A stretch of DNA of 64,000 nt from Emergomyces orientalis (taxonomy: Eukaryota > Ascomycota > Eurotiomycetes > Onygenales > Ajellomycetaceae): the NCBI GenBank assembly GCA_002110485.1, contig MOWL01000067.1, positions 2,108,001 to 2,172,000 of the forward strand, given 5' to 3'. This document shows positions 44,806 to 57,908 of this stretch, piece after piece. Under the pieces are notes generated by a model, which searched no databases, had not been told where the DNA came from, and saw only the letters and a list, made by a program, of their open reading frames with translations. How positions within the stretch are numbered: the first letter of the stretch is position 1; each line of letters starts with the position of its first letter. Both the position numbers and the translations under genes were made by a program.

Positions 44806-47800
44806 AATACCCCTATGTTTATATTTTGATTGCTTTTATTACTAATGTCCCTGCTTTATATTTGCTCAATTTTATACTTGCTTCCGATTAAGCACCTTTT
44901 CTACGCCATGTACATAATTCCCAAGCTGGCAATGCCGATGCCGCTTAAAGAATAGCGGAATGGTAACTTGGGTCATGACAGCGAATCAAACCCTTTGGCG
45001 TTTGATCATTGCGCATTGGCATGTCACAACGTCGTATCTCAGAACGCACTTTAGATCCAAACTCTCCTCCCTTGAAACCTCCTGACAACCAATTGCGAAT
45101 TTTCCAACGGTAATTGATACTTTGGGTGCTTTGAGTGCTTTAGGTGTTGCCGATGATTATGAAATTGCAAATTTGATGTTCTTTTATTTCAATTTCGTCT
45201 TCCGATTGTGGCGCTTTGGAGCATATTTTGACGTCGATGATGCTTCGGGCTACCTGTTGATACGTATACCGTATGCGGCACCTCTCTTTATTGGGGTAAT
45301 ACAACTCCTACCTATACGTTTATATTAGGGATGGTGATAATCGTTGATCCCGCGTTAAATAGTGGTAATCTGGTTCAGCAGAGTGTGTATGTTCTAAACT
45401 ATTTTATCTTCCTGTTACCATTGCTTAATGCTCAAAGGGTGTGTTGACTGTCCTCTCTCTACGCCTAGCAAGATATATTTCAGAGACCTCAAAAAATTCT
45501 CGAACTAAGGCAAACCGAAAGATGCAGGTGTGCCATGGAGCAACTCGTTATATGGTATATGGACCGCGTAGCACGGAGCAAAAGACTACGTTCGGTGTGA
45601 ATCCCTCCAGCCCAGCGAAATCATTGGGAGTGTGCATCCTATCCTAGCTTCCCGGCCACAGTCCCACGATTTGAGGGGGGACGTTGCCATGTGCTTGCGT
45701 GACTTCTGGTGGAAGATGTTGAAATTTGTCACATTTTGCTTCCATCTCTTCGATCGCAAGATGCCCTATATGCATTGGGTGATAGATATGTGATGTTGAA
45801 AAAAAAAAAATTAGCATTTCCGTCCCTGCTCCCTTTGAGTAGAAAAAAGGATACGTGCTAATTTCTAACCTTATTTGCCAGGTATAACTTTATGCAGAAG
45901 CCTGAAAGGGCTCTTGACATAAGAGCGTTATCACTGTGTCAGATGGAATGGATTCACTTAACGGACTATTTTACAAATGCACGTTGTCGTTAACGATCGC
46001 TGTTACGTCCTATTTCTTTGGCTCATGCCAGGTGGTACGCACGAGATAGTACATCCAACCCCCAAACGGAATCAAATGTCTGACTATCCACACAGATAGA
46101 ATACCAATTGCCACCAATTGATATTTCCGTGTGGCAGCGTCCATCCCTTGCGATTTCCTAGCTCCTACGCACTTTAACATTCATTGAACTGGAGGCTCCA
46201 TCTCATTTCAAATCATTGCAGGCAAATGCTATTTGGAAGCACTCAACTCATTCAATATCTATATGCTAAGGTTACTTTTGGGAATTCTCTTCCTTGTTAT
46301 ACTGCAGCAAGTGCTAAGAGGACGGTCAACAATGTGGAAACCGACGTTTCACTAGCTGTCGGCCTGACCAAGACGAAGAATCTCTCGCGAAATCTCTCCT
46401 CCTTCAGCCACTCGCCCACGAGAAAGGCAGGGAAGACGTGAATGCGGACATCGAAACGTTTTAAGGATTGATCGTCAGAGACAACGGGGAGCTCTCAGAT
46501 ACATAGGATCCTCCTGGCATTTCAAATTATATACCCATGGTTACTGACAAGTTTGCTTCTTGAAAGTGATCTTTCTTGCTCTCCCTATGCTCTTTGTATG
46601 CTCAATTGTGGAATTTTCAACTCAGTTCTTCCAATTGGATTCTTTTTCGCACAATATTTCTTATCGCTGAGGGCGCTTGAGTCCAACGAAGGCTGTAGAC
46701 TCTTTCCCAAACTTTATTTTTTCCCTATGTTGTCTAGCACCAATGCTGATGGCACGGTGGGTAACTACCCATTGGCACGGTACGCATTATACACCTATTT
46801 CTCCGGTGCAGTTTAAAGGGAAGTTCAGGTAGAATAGAGAAAACATTTCACGCCAGAGGAATATAAAGTGTCTCAAACACTGATGCTGTCCTACCTACAG
46901 TAAAAGTGTATGTTCAGGGGTAGCAGTTAGGAATTAAAGCTCTGTTCCGGTTCCTGGACGACCAAGTAACCTACCCCGACTTCGCTGATAGAAGACAATA
47001 ACTAATCTATCAGCTTGTCGGTTGTTTATCTCAAACAAAGTAACAGTTTCTCATCCTCGCGAATGGTTACAGTTTTTAAGGTAGGGTTCTCCGGCAATTG
47101 TGGCGTGAGTGCCCCATGTAACATATGAAACTGACATGGATAATCAGAACAGCGAAATTAATAACTCCCTGAGCTAAGCGCTTGGGAGTTGAAGCGAACA
47201 CCCATGTAGTATCGAAATTTCACCAATCTTTGATAGTCACAGATGCTTCAGGCGCGGTTGAATATTATCTTATCCCAACGAGAATACAGAATGGCGTTAA
47301 AATGCTTAGTCTCGGCAAATTTGAAGGATGGGAGAGGAGATTTGGCACTTGATTGGGGAATTTCGACAGGCTTAAGCTATCCAACGTTAAATTGAAATGT
47401 TTAAGGCTGCTTCTCCATTGGCATTTCTCCTTATCCACTTTTATCATAACTCCTTAATGATTCACAAGCTCCGGAATATTTTGAGCAGGAAAAGCTGGCA
47501 GAGATATCCCCGCAGGCCACTTTCCGAAGTGCTAACTCCCTGTTGTTTCAGCTTCTGTATCTCATCCATCACTCTGCTGATATGCATTCCTGTCAACTGG
47601 CTAGAACAGCCGACAAGAGCAGGGTTGGCGTGGAAAACCTTGAGCTTCGGGGAGTGGGAAAAAATTGTCTATCTCCCCGTGGATAGGAGATAATAGCGAC
47701 CAACATCAAAAATGCTCCTGACGATCATCCTTTCCGCCTCCTGCCCTCGGAATGTTCGAAAGGGGCTCCTGTGGGCCTCAATTCCAAAAACTCTTTATGC

Positions 47801-50800
47801 CCTGTCACGGCCGCCAACACGTATACGCCCGTGGAATATTTTGGACACATTATACACGCCTTCTTCCCCCTCCTGAATATTTCAGTGGAGACAAGTTAAC
47901 AAGCGAAACCGACAACTGTATGAAACCTGCACGGACTCTATAGCAGGATCCGGAAGTTATTCGGCCCTTAGCGGTCCTTGTGCATATATTTACCAGTTCA
48001 TATTGGCAGGGAATCGGCTTGTCAAACCCACGGCCAACCAATTTCCTGGCCAAACAGGCTCTCCATGAAACAATTTGGAGAGATTTCAGCAAGTACCAGT
48101 AATTGTCGAGTGCTAAAGTATGCAGTTCCATCAAAAATTTTTCCAACAAGCCGTTCAGCTTGGTGCCACTCCCACTCCCCCCGTTCGCGAGGGATTGAAA
48201 CCTTCTGGAGCGGAGCAGCTGGTCTCCTGACACTTTGTCAGCTAGTCAATGGATGTATCGAGCAAGTACTGCCGGAGTAGATATATGCATCCAACCATTG
48301 AGAGAAGATATGAATTTCAGCTGCCAGACGTTTGCCACACCAGTATATCAAAAAGATGAAAGTCGGCTGGGAAAAAGGGTTGGTGATGGAAAGTAACCAC
48401 CATTCCCACAGAAAAACAAACATTGTTTCAAAACACCAGTGGAAGGTTCTCTTTTTTCAGCTCATCCATGCAATGAATTTTTATGAGCTAGGCTTCTCCA
48501 ACTATATCCAGCTCACAGCTAATGAAATGATTTTGTCAGATCGCTAATTTTTTGTTGTGAAATTCATTGGGGGCTGGGAGAAATTCGCCACCCGTAAATT
48601 GAGCATATCAACTTTCCAAGACAAGAACCGTGGGCACTTTAATATTATTGCTCAATAATTGTCTAATCCAGCCTATGGTAGTTTATCCTGGAAGGCTGGC
48701 TGAAAAAAAAATATGTAGATGTAGAGATTTATTCGTCGATATTTGGGCGCAACTCATTCCTGCTTGACCTGAAAAACTTGTAGATCTTCCACTTTCGGTG
48801 ATTAAAGTTTCGCCTGCGCCGGGAGTTTATTTATCTTCGTCGTTTCTCTGGATTGTGGCTCAGCGGACAGGCAGCAGAAAGGGGTTGGATGATGTGGCTG
48901 AGGCATGTTACATGTTACAGTACTTGGAGGAGCTGAATGTGCTGTGGCGAAAGCTCCAGCAACTTGGCCAAATGGCACCTTTCTTTTTTCTTTTTTTTCC
49001 TTTTTTTCTTTTCTTTTCGGCGATGGCGCGTAGAAAATCAAGAGCTGAATTTACAATATTAGGGTCAATTGAATAATATTTTCCTGGTTTGAACAACTGC
49101 CATTTGAATGCTGGACGGCTAAGTTGATGCCGCTGCCGATTGTTAAACAGTTTTCCATTTTCCTCCTTCCAATCATCATTGAGCGAATAAACTGGAAGCA
49201 AGCTTCATATGCGGAGTGAGTAGTTTCATCCCTAAGTCTTCCTGCGTCCACGCCGCTGCTACTTATTACCTTTTTGCCCAACATCAAATAAGCTGCATGT
49301 ATATTGGCGAGACTTTGGTTCTCCACCTATGCCGCTGGACAGGAGGAAAACTGGCACATGAACAACCCCATTCCATTCCACGAAAACATTCCGTATTACC
49401 TGCATGGGATGCAAGCGGAGGGTGGGACCAACTTCGATAAGCTCAAGTTTTGAAGTTGAAAGGGCAACAGGCAATTCAGATAAAAGGCAAACTAGATCAT
49501 TTGTTGCAACATATAATCCCAATCGCTCCAATGGCCAATTTTCTGGCATCAGGTCGTGAAAAGGGGCAATGAGGCTTATCAATATATGTACGAAGCGGGT
49601 GTAAGTCTTGTAGAAAATAGTTTGAAGGATTCTTCTGTAGCTTGTTTCGCTGAACTTATTATTGTCGTGTCGTATATTAGGAATCACTTTAATTAGCTGC
49701 TGGGGCTTACTCTGCCAACCCCCATGGATGAGGCTTGTAACTCCCCGAGGCAACGATAAAGATCTCACGCTGATGCTCTGGTGAGTTCTCTCCCCTCCTG
49801 CTTCTTCGTTCAGCATCAAAATGCCAAGCACATTTTTGAGTGTTCCTCCTCAAGTTGCATCTTTTATTAAAAAATTGTGTCACCTACAGCTTTCGCACTT
49901 AATCGTTTCAGAGGATCATTTCTGACATGGGGTTACTTCGTATCATGGGATGCATCAGATGCTCCGGAGAAATTTCCGGGCGGAAATATGGTGCATTGGT
50001 GGGGCAGTTTGATATTTCTGAAGACCAATCATCGAGTCAAAACAGCTAACATAAGAGTGAGTAACGAACCGAAAGTTGACGCACCTAATATTTTCTCCGA
50101 AGCGTGAAGAATGCTAGCGAGACAGGGTGGGACCCGCAGCCGCTTGAATGGTAACATTTGGTAGGTTGGCGATTCGGATAATCAGCAATGACCAGGGGTT
50201 CTGTTAATTTCTGATGAACCAGACCATTGATCGGCGAAAGCCTGAAGGAGTAAGGAAGCCTTTTTTAGAAACCAGAATGCCTGTCATCGAGCACTTGGCA
50301 GTTGCTGCAAACCATACCTGTAGCGCCTAGGAACGGAGCCCCGACCCAGTACTAGCTAGGATAGACCTATCTCGCATCCTCCATCGACGATGAGCCGTTA
50401 GGTCTGCGTTTCGTTTTGGAGCGGGGACTGGCCATATGTCTCCTCCTTTTTCATTACCGCATCGGGGCTGGCAGGACGGCAAGGGCAGCAGCCGGAAAGC
50501 TCTGCATAACTCGTTAAACATTCGAAGCTGGCTCGTGCTCTATTTCCAGCACATTCTTTGTTGTACGTGGAGTGGTGTTAAGCAACATCAGAAGGAGCCA
50601 GTTCATCTGGTCATTGCAACGGCAGCTCCGGGAAGCAAAACAATGGGCCGTCCAGCTGCGGACGTTGCATTGGGTTTCATCCGAAGTAAATACAGCATAA
50701 ATTTTTAGTGGCAGGTACTGACCACATTCCTGCTTCTGGTCCAAGACAGCGACAATCCTTCTGTTTCATGGATTATCAAGCTTTATTTCTTTTGGGGTAC

Positions 50801-53800
50801 ATCGCCAAACACCCTTGGGAAATACCAAGACGAAGAATCATAATTCCTGAGCGCCAATTCGCCAGCAGTTAACTTACCGTGATAGGCCAAGGACAATAAA
50901 GTATTCAAGTGGGATGCCAACGCTGGGACCACATGAACCAGCTTGCAGCCCATCAACCACAAGTGAGATCTGATACCGGCGACTGAGCAGAGTGGAAAGA
51001 ATGTGCTGACCCATGGATATCCTGAAGATCAATACATAAGGGTGTACGCCAACAAATGGTGGCTAGCCGTCCAGGCACTTTTTGTAACTTAAAGATGTGA
51101 CAAAGATGAACAAAACTCTGCGCAGCACAGCTTCCCTGCAGCTTGTGGTATGGAAATGGAATCACAGGGCATGACATGATTTGAGAAGATTGCTTAAAGC
51201 TGTAATGACAACTTCGGTTTGAGCTTTGGTTTCCGGCTTTAAATGGATATGGCGTTCCCACCTAATAAACAGCAGATATTTGATCTCGGATTTGCCTCAG
51301 GGTAGGTCACAGCGATTCAATCGCGATTTCGAATAATTCTTCAAACATCTATCTTGGCGGATCTGGGCAATTTCAAGGATTCGGCGCGTGTGAACATCCC
51401 GCTTTCTAACTAATGGTGTTCCATAGCCTGGTCAACCTTAAGCACGTAGCATTGCCTGCCTCTAGTTCAGGGTATTATATACTACATTTAGGATTGATTC
51501 GAGAGATCAAGGATGGAATTATATGGGCTATCAGCAATGTCTCGGAGATGCTATCATGATCTTATGTACCAGTAAATCCCCATGTAGTGCGATGGGGTAC
51601 AGTAGGGAGGTATTTAGCAAATCTCATGTTTGACTGGGATCATTCGGTAAAGCACACCTTCGGGCCTCCGAGAATCTAGACACGGAATATTCTTGATGGT
51701 GAGAAACTCGTTGAGACCCTGACCCCGCCATCCAACGTTCATTCTTGCATGGGAGAGCCCGGAGTCAACGATTATTTAACCACTGGCATGTTAAACGAAT
51801 TGTCTGGCCCAGGACTCAGGAGTTATCAGCGAAGTTTTCTGTTCCTTTTTCCCGACAGTGCTCCTGTTTCCTCCGTCCCCAGGAGGCTAGGAATAACCCG
51901 AATACGCAACGGCAAGTAGTAAAAGAATTGACTATCCCTGAAATTGCGGGAGACTGGCCATGCAGAACGGCACAGAAAAGGCATCCACCAAGCTCAAAGT
52001 ACTGTACGGACGTACATGCCCATACGGATGAGGTGCTGGAAATTTGCCCTCTCATTCCTTGGTTCAAAATGGAATTTTCTTTTTCTTGTTTCCCCAAGGA
52101 AACTTCCGGATCAGCGAGTCCACAACTCTAATAAAAGGGTGCGTGCTGCATGCATTCTGGTCCCTCCGCTTTCATGCGTACATACGTATGCAATGGGCAC
52201 CGCACCAAACAGACGAGGTAGTCAGCCACTTTTGGCCTGCTCTCCACACACTTGATAGCACATATGTGACACACTCTGGATTCTTCATAGAGGGTAATGT
52301 GAGTTACCAACAATTTGACTCCCTCAGGATGAAAGCTGCAGAGTAGAAATATGCTTTCAGAAATGTAGTTGGATATGTCAAAAACCACGACATCATCAAT
52401 CCTTTTTTGGAGTTACCCGCACGCTGTTAAGTTGATGGGAGTTAGATTATTCAGTTATACCCTACAACCTGAATTCATCATTAGGAATTGCTTTTTTGGG
52501 GGGAACGTGAGCCAGACGGAGGCTGCCGTCGATCGTCGTTTTGGGGAGTTTCCTTGCTTTTCCTGCGTCTGACTTGATGGACGCGGTTGGATAACATTCC
52601 CAGGGAACCCATCGAATGAATTTTGTGATCCAAAGTATTGCGATCTATGCTTACATGGGATTATACTGACGACCTTGCATCACGGCCAGTGCAATATGTC
52701 TGGCTTAGTTTCAAGTCACCTCTCTACTCTTTGAGACTGAACCGTGGAGGTCATGGCTAATTTAGCCTACTTGATGGGCAAGACGGAGTCGATGCCGCCA
52801 TGTAGGAAAACGAATTTGACTTCTGCGTTGGCGACATTCAGTATGCTTCATATATTTAGCCCTCGAACGAAGCTTCCAGGGAGCTCGGCCGTCCTTTTCC
52901 ACATCTGTTTTTTTGCATCTGGAATGCTACATTACATTCGTTGTTATTGCTGGTGGCCTATACATCTTCTTGATACGATCGGAGGTTCAAATGGCAGATC
53001 GCAGCGGGCCTTGGAAACGGTTCGCCCAGACCACTACTTCTCAGACGGCGATCATATTAACAACCTGCAGTTCGTTACAGACAAGCCTAGAAACGCTCTG
53101 TGTGGTCAACGGGACTCTGATATCATCAGCGTTCCACTTTCAATCAAAATCAAGCCACACGATGAGTCACCAGTGACGGTTTTCTAGAAAATTTTGCCCA
53201 TTTATCGAGGAGTTGTTCGATATTTAACGGTGCTAGCAGAGTAAATAACAGACAAACTACGCTTCGTTATAAATGGAGGAGCTTGGCGAGTGTTAGAGTC
53301 CTGTTGTCCAGCGGTGAAGGTCCTTTTTAAACTGATGGTGTACCGACTGTACGTGCCCCAGATGTTCCGATCTTTTCTTTGGTAATGATCCCAAAGGATC
53401 AGATATCTAGCAGGATTCTGTGGGGGAGGCGATATTGCGTTCCATGGCACGGTATTACTATTCTTGGTCGTTGCGTGCGGTGATATGCGTGATCGCGCCG
53501 TCATTCGACGCGGGTGGTGATGGCAAAATAATACCATTGTGGTTTGTAGGAATTCGTGACAAATACCCATATGAGCTTTATGAAGTATTATCGTAAAAAT
53601 GTGAAGGTGCTAGATTAAGTGTTATGAGATATATTGACAGTTTGGAATGGGGGCAATACGATGCTTCGGGAGGAGTAAAACTATTAGACTTGTGATATTG
53701 GTCAACCGACGCTGAAATAGAAAGAGAGAATATGAAGACAGGACTGCTGGCAAGCTTTAAGTCATCCTATCAACGTTACAGAGGTTCGCAGAATTTCCTG

Positions 53801-56250
53801 ATCTCCTATCAAACCTTTGATATCACCTTACTCCTGTTGGATCTGCCTCCAAGAGCATCACCAGTGGTACTTAATGCTAGCGGTGTTTACTTACGGGCGC
53901 TAGGTACCACCCTTGGTGCCCGTCGTTCCCTAACTTCCGCTTCTGGCCACAAGCCCTAACCTTTTTTTTGCTCTTCTGGTGGGCAGATTTTTTCGTTCTT
54001 TTAACAATTGCAGTTTCAGCCAACAGCACAATAGTCCATTCGATTATATTCTATTGTGCGGGACACATACATTATTCTTCTTTTCAAGACCGTATCACAG
54101 TGACTTCCTCGTCTACGCTGCCTTGGTCGGTTTCAATCTTCCTTGTTTGGATTGGGTGTCACTACTGACAGCTGCAACCTCGTCCAAATCGTGGACCCAT
54201 GCAAGCCACCAGGCTGATTTCCATTCCCTGCTTGAAATGGCAGACTGGCACCATTCAGTGTCGAAAGACCAAACTCCAAGATCCAGCCTTGATCGGGCCC
54301 AGCCAGCCAGAGGGACCGGATATCCGATTGACTATTCATCGTTCTGCGTTCCCGTTCGACAAAAAAGAAAATAGTGGAAGCTTTGGATCGGCGAGCCGCA
54401 GTGTGATTGGGCTATTACTTATTATTTATCCGCCCAGTGGTACGCAAAGATGATCGACGTGACAGCAGATCAGGAGAACCAAGCTGAGCCAGCCAGGAGC
54501 AGTAGCCTGTCGGTCACTCTTCTCGACCTAACCGAGTCCGCGTTTGGCATGGAACGTGAAATCTTTCGATTGTTAGGGGATGATCCACTCGCGAGTGGCC
54601 CACTAGTACTTCGCCAGTACCTTGTAGTGCCAATCTACAGCCTATCTATTATTTTCATATTCAAAATTAGTCGGATCATTTTTCCTTGGACTTTCTGCAT
54701 CCTGCACTGGCCATGCTCTCCACTACGGATACCACCTCCTGCGGAGCAGATTGGAAACGCTGGCAAAATGAAGCTCATTGTAGCAAATCACTTCCTGGGA
54801 AGTTTGGCATTCCCTGCCATTTTTCCCTGACAGCCTCTGGAGCGGTGGGTGGGGAACGTTAATCCACCATCGCGCGATCCAGTGCGTGGACCATGCCTGA
54901 ATCTTCCCTTCCTGCCAACGCCACCCCTAAATAATAATGGGGGTTCACTAAAGGGATCCACCCTCCATTGCCCGAGATTAGCACTGTGGTCTCCCCATGC
55001 ACCCCGGTACGAGGAGGACGTTCCTCTCTGACGTGACAACTCTGGGTGCTCATGTTCAGGCCTTTGCTCCCGGACCCTGTCCCAGCCTAGTTATGACCTG
55101 CATGATGGAAAATAGTAATATACCATCCTCCTCCGGAGATGATCGCGAAGGCTTGATCGATTCAGCCAGAGCGTAGGTCAATAATGTCCTCGTCTTCCAT
55201 GTACTAAATCCACTTGGGCATCTTTCCAGTTGACTAACTCGACTCCTCCATATCTTCAACACATTTCCACGATTAGCCACTGCTGGGGTTTCCCACTGCC
55301 TTCTTTTTTTGCCTAATCCTTTTCGCGTTTCTTTTTCCATGCTCCTCAATTGCCTCTCATACTATCTTTTGCCCCTTTCCCCTCCATACCGCTTTTCTTT
55401 TTAACATTTCCCTCACCTTTCCCTTTCTTGCTCTAGTCGCCGCATTTTACCACGCCTGTTTGCGCCTCTTTCGATGGTAGCCTTCAATCTGGCAATCATT
55501 GAACTTTAGTCTCCGAAAAGTGTCTCTAGATTTGGCTTTGCTCAGTGGCAAATTCAGAGTTGCGATAGGAGTCAATTGGGCCGGTAAACAGTGTGAATCC
55601 CGTACTGCCCTGACCGACTAGTTTTTGTATGTTTCTTTTTCTTATTATTATTATTTTATTTTGAGCCTGTCATACCCCGTCGTGGGCGTCTCTTCCTTCA
55701 GCAATTTGGGACGTTACGCCCAAGGATGATTGTGATAGTCTTGTGGACAATTTTGGCCATCGTCTCTTATTGAGCGCCTCAGGCTGGATCGTGACTGCTA
55801 TCCAACCTCGGGTACCATATGTGACAGACTTAAGGAATTTTGACCGGAGCTGATGAAATTTAGGCGGATCGAATTCGCATTTTCATGAGCGGAAGATTCC
55901 ATGGTGCTCGTTCACACCGAGATTTATGATCGGCACGATTGGACCTCCCCGATTCCGCCCTTTATGCGATAGTCCAGATCCGAGTCCGTTATCTGTCTGG
56001 CTTCTCATGCCATATAGGGGCCTATTTGTCGGTCATTTAATCCTTCGCTCTATCTTTTACAGTTCCAGACATTGGTTTGGGAAAAGTAAACCTCATGCAC
56101 TCCGTACGATCTGCCGGGCGCCCCCTCCCCTCCACGCCATTCGGACAAGCCTGCGGGTCAAGCTCCGATCCTCTGAGATTCTCTTTAAATTTGAATCTGT
56201 CGGACGAGCCTTGTCATCTCAGCCTTCGGGCTCCCTATCTCTCTCCCCCT
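44806..56250. other. 11.4-kb gene-poor stretch
   Basis: No gene I can support. Open frames on both strands are short (longest about 190 codons, 49259-49831 minus), without recognisable domains, and the stops look randomly spread. Base composition resembles the other spacers rather than strongly AT-rich repeat-induced mutation. I saw no reverse transcriptase, transposase or terminal repeat by eye. A T/C-rich run lies at 48979-49018. One minus-strand segment (50878-51062) is open between splice-like signals. From about 55220 to 55440 the sequence is pyrimidine-rich and looks like the promoter and leader of the Zn2Cys6 gene. TTGCTCTAG at 55428-55436 resembles an acceptor for a leader intron. Confidence 0.4.
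48979..49018 (+). repeat. T/C-rich microsatellite-like tract
   Basis: CTTTC and TTTTTT runs of about 40 bases in the gene-poor stretch; creates Lys-rich readings on the minus strand that are not evidence of a gene. Confidence 0.7.
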
Positions 56251-57908
56251 ATGTCCGGCTCCCCTTCGCCTGAAAATCGTTTCGATCCACTCCGCGGAGA
56301 CAGGCGCCGAAAGCGTTCAAATTCACCGATCTCGTCCACCGCTCATGGCACCGTACAGCCGCTTTTATCATACGCAGAACCCCCAGTAGGAGCTCTGGGC
56401 CCTGATGCTCATCTCCCTGACTCGCGACGACTATCCGCTGGGCAACCAGGCATGTCAATCATAGGACTGCCAGCGATTGATGACCCTCAACTTCGGCATA
56501 CACTACAGGCTGGGGCGCTTCTACCCCCAAGAACTACTCCCCTTCCTCCAAGATCCACGCGCAGAGCAAAAGCTCATGTGGCATCAGCATGCGTGAATTG
56601 CAAGCGGAAGCATCTTGGATGCGACTCGGCGCGCCCATGCCGAAGATGTATTTCAGCGGGCAAAGAGGTGAGTTCAGAACGGAAATCTACGATGAGGAAC
56701 CTGCAGTACGCCTTTGTATTTAAGCTTTGCATACCATCTTTATGGATGATTATTCTGCCCAACCGGTTACATATTCGGTGCTAACGACCGCAAAATAGGA
56801 ATCTTGTGTGGATGTGAGGCATAAACGAAGAGGCAGACCCCCCTTGAAAGCCGAAGAGGCACCCCTGCGATCTTACGAGCCATCATTCAGTCATCCAGGG
56901 TTATCGCGCCCTCAGACTCAGAGCTCTTCTCCAGTATCCCAATTCTATAGCCACAGACGCACTTCTTCCTCAAGGGAAATTCGCCCAAGCACGGATTTAC
57001 AACTGTTGAGAAGATCTAGTGAGATTGGAAGTGAATACGGCCGCCCAAGGCCTAGTCCCGCGATATCTAATCCCCACATGTGGGCTCCTCCGACGCAATC
57101 ACGAGAGATGCCTACATCCCCACCTCTTGTTAGCACTTTCCCAGGCCAAATGTCACTTTCCAGTGGTTTTGCTCAATCATCCCCCGCCCCCAATGCCCCT
57201 TTATTTTCGCCTGGCCCAGGATCATCTTCCGCATTCACGCCGGAATATCGGGATGTGTCAAGATCTGTACCCCCTGTCCATGGCGAAAGGATGCCACCGG
57301 GTCAGTCCCCCCGCCAATACCAACGACCCCATATACCTTCGCTCCCAACTAGGTCTACTTATTTCCCAGGACCGGGATCTCCACATGGGCCGCTATCAAG
57401 TCCGCCTTTATCTGTTTCCAGCAGTGCGCGTAACTACCCGTTCTCAGGTCCTGGCCAGTCGCAAATCCAGCTACCGCCGCTCATGCCGGCAACCGCTGGG
57501 CCGGAATTCGAGTCTTCTCAGAGCAGTCAACGACCACTTGTACCGCCTCCACCCCCATCCCTACCATTTTTGCAATCAAGCAAGCCAAAAGTTAGCCGCG
57601 CCGACCATACCCAAGAGTTGGAAAGTTCCCGCCCCATGCCGACACACCCTCCCTTCCAGCCTGCCACTTTTTCAGCTAGACCGTCTAGGCGCGGACTACT
57701 AGATTCATATCGTCCTGTGCCATTGCCGCCGCCGCCTCTGCCACAGCAAGAACCCACGGGCCGAGGGCAGTCTAGCCTTTTGACTTCAAATACTCTGCCT
57801 CCAACGCTTGAAGATAGAAACTCACCGGCAAAGGAGAAGGAAGGGGAACCACAGCCGCGACCCGCAAAAAGGCAGAAGATGGCTCTAGGAGATATGGTAA
57901 ATGACTAG
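56251..57908 (+). CDS. Zn2Cys6 (GAL4-type) transcription regulator
   Basis: Exons 56251-56667 and 56799-57908, 508 residues. The 131-nt intron begins GTGAGT, has a GCTAAC branch site and ends ATAG (phase 0). The zinc cluster starts CVNCKRKHLGCDSARPC at Cys114. Its sixth cysteine, Cys142, lies after the intron (ESC), so both exons are needed. Directly behind it is HKRRGRPPLK, an AT-hook-like RGRP core. The rest is Pro/Ser-rich and disordered, with no fungal_trans middle-homology domain. It ends KRQKMALGDMVND. The ATG at 56251 follows a pyrimidine-rich leader; an in-frame ATG at 56095 would add 52 residues. The protein should bind DNA in the nucleus. Targets are unknown and I do not name an orthologue. 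It stands alone downstream of the 11-kb gene-poor stretch. Confidence 0.85.

Noticed and set aside
49259..49831. 190-codon minus-strand open frame in the gene-poor stretch
   Set aside because: Longest frame there, but it starts at a non-ATG codon, has no recognisable domain and cannot be joined to flanking exons; length is within chance for 11 kb.
44806..56250. Repeat-induced-mutation transposon relic
   Set aside because: By eye the sequence is not strongly AT-rich, shows no TpA-laden degenerate transposase or reverse transcriptase reading, and no terminal repeats; a computed RIP index would settle it.
57019..57702. 227-codon plus-strand frame inside the Zn2Cys6 gene
   Set aside because: Shadow frame of the Pro/Ser-rich second exon; the other frame continues the zinc cluster and ends in a sensible C-terminus.
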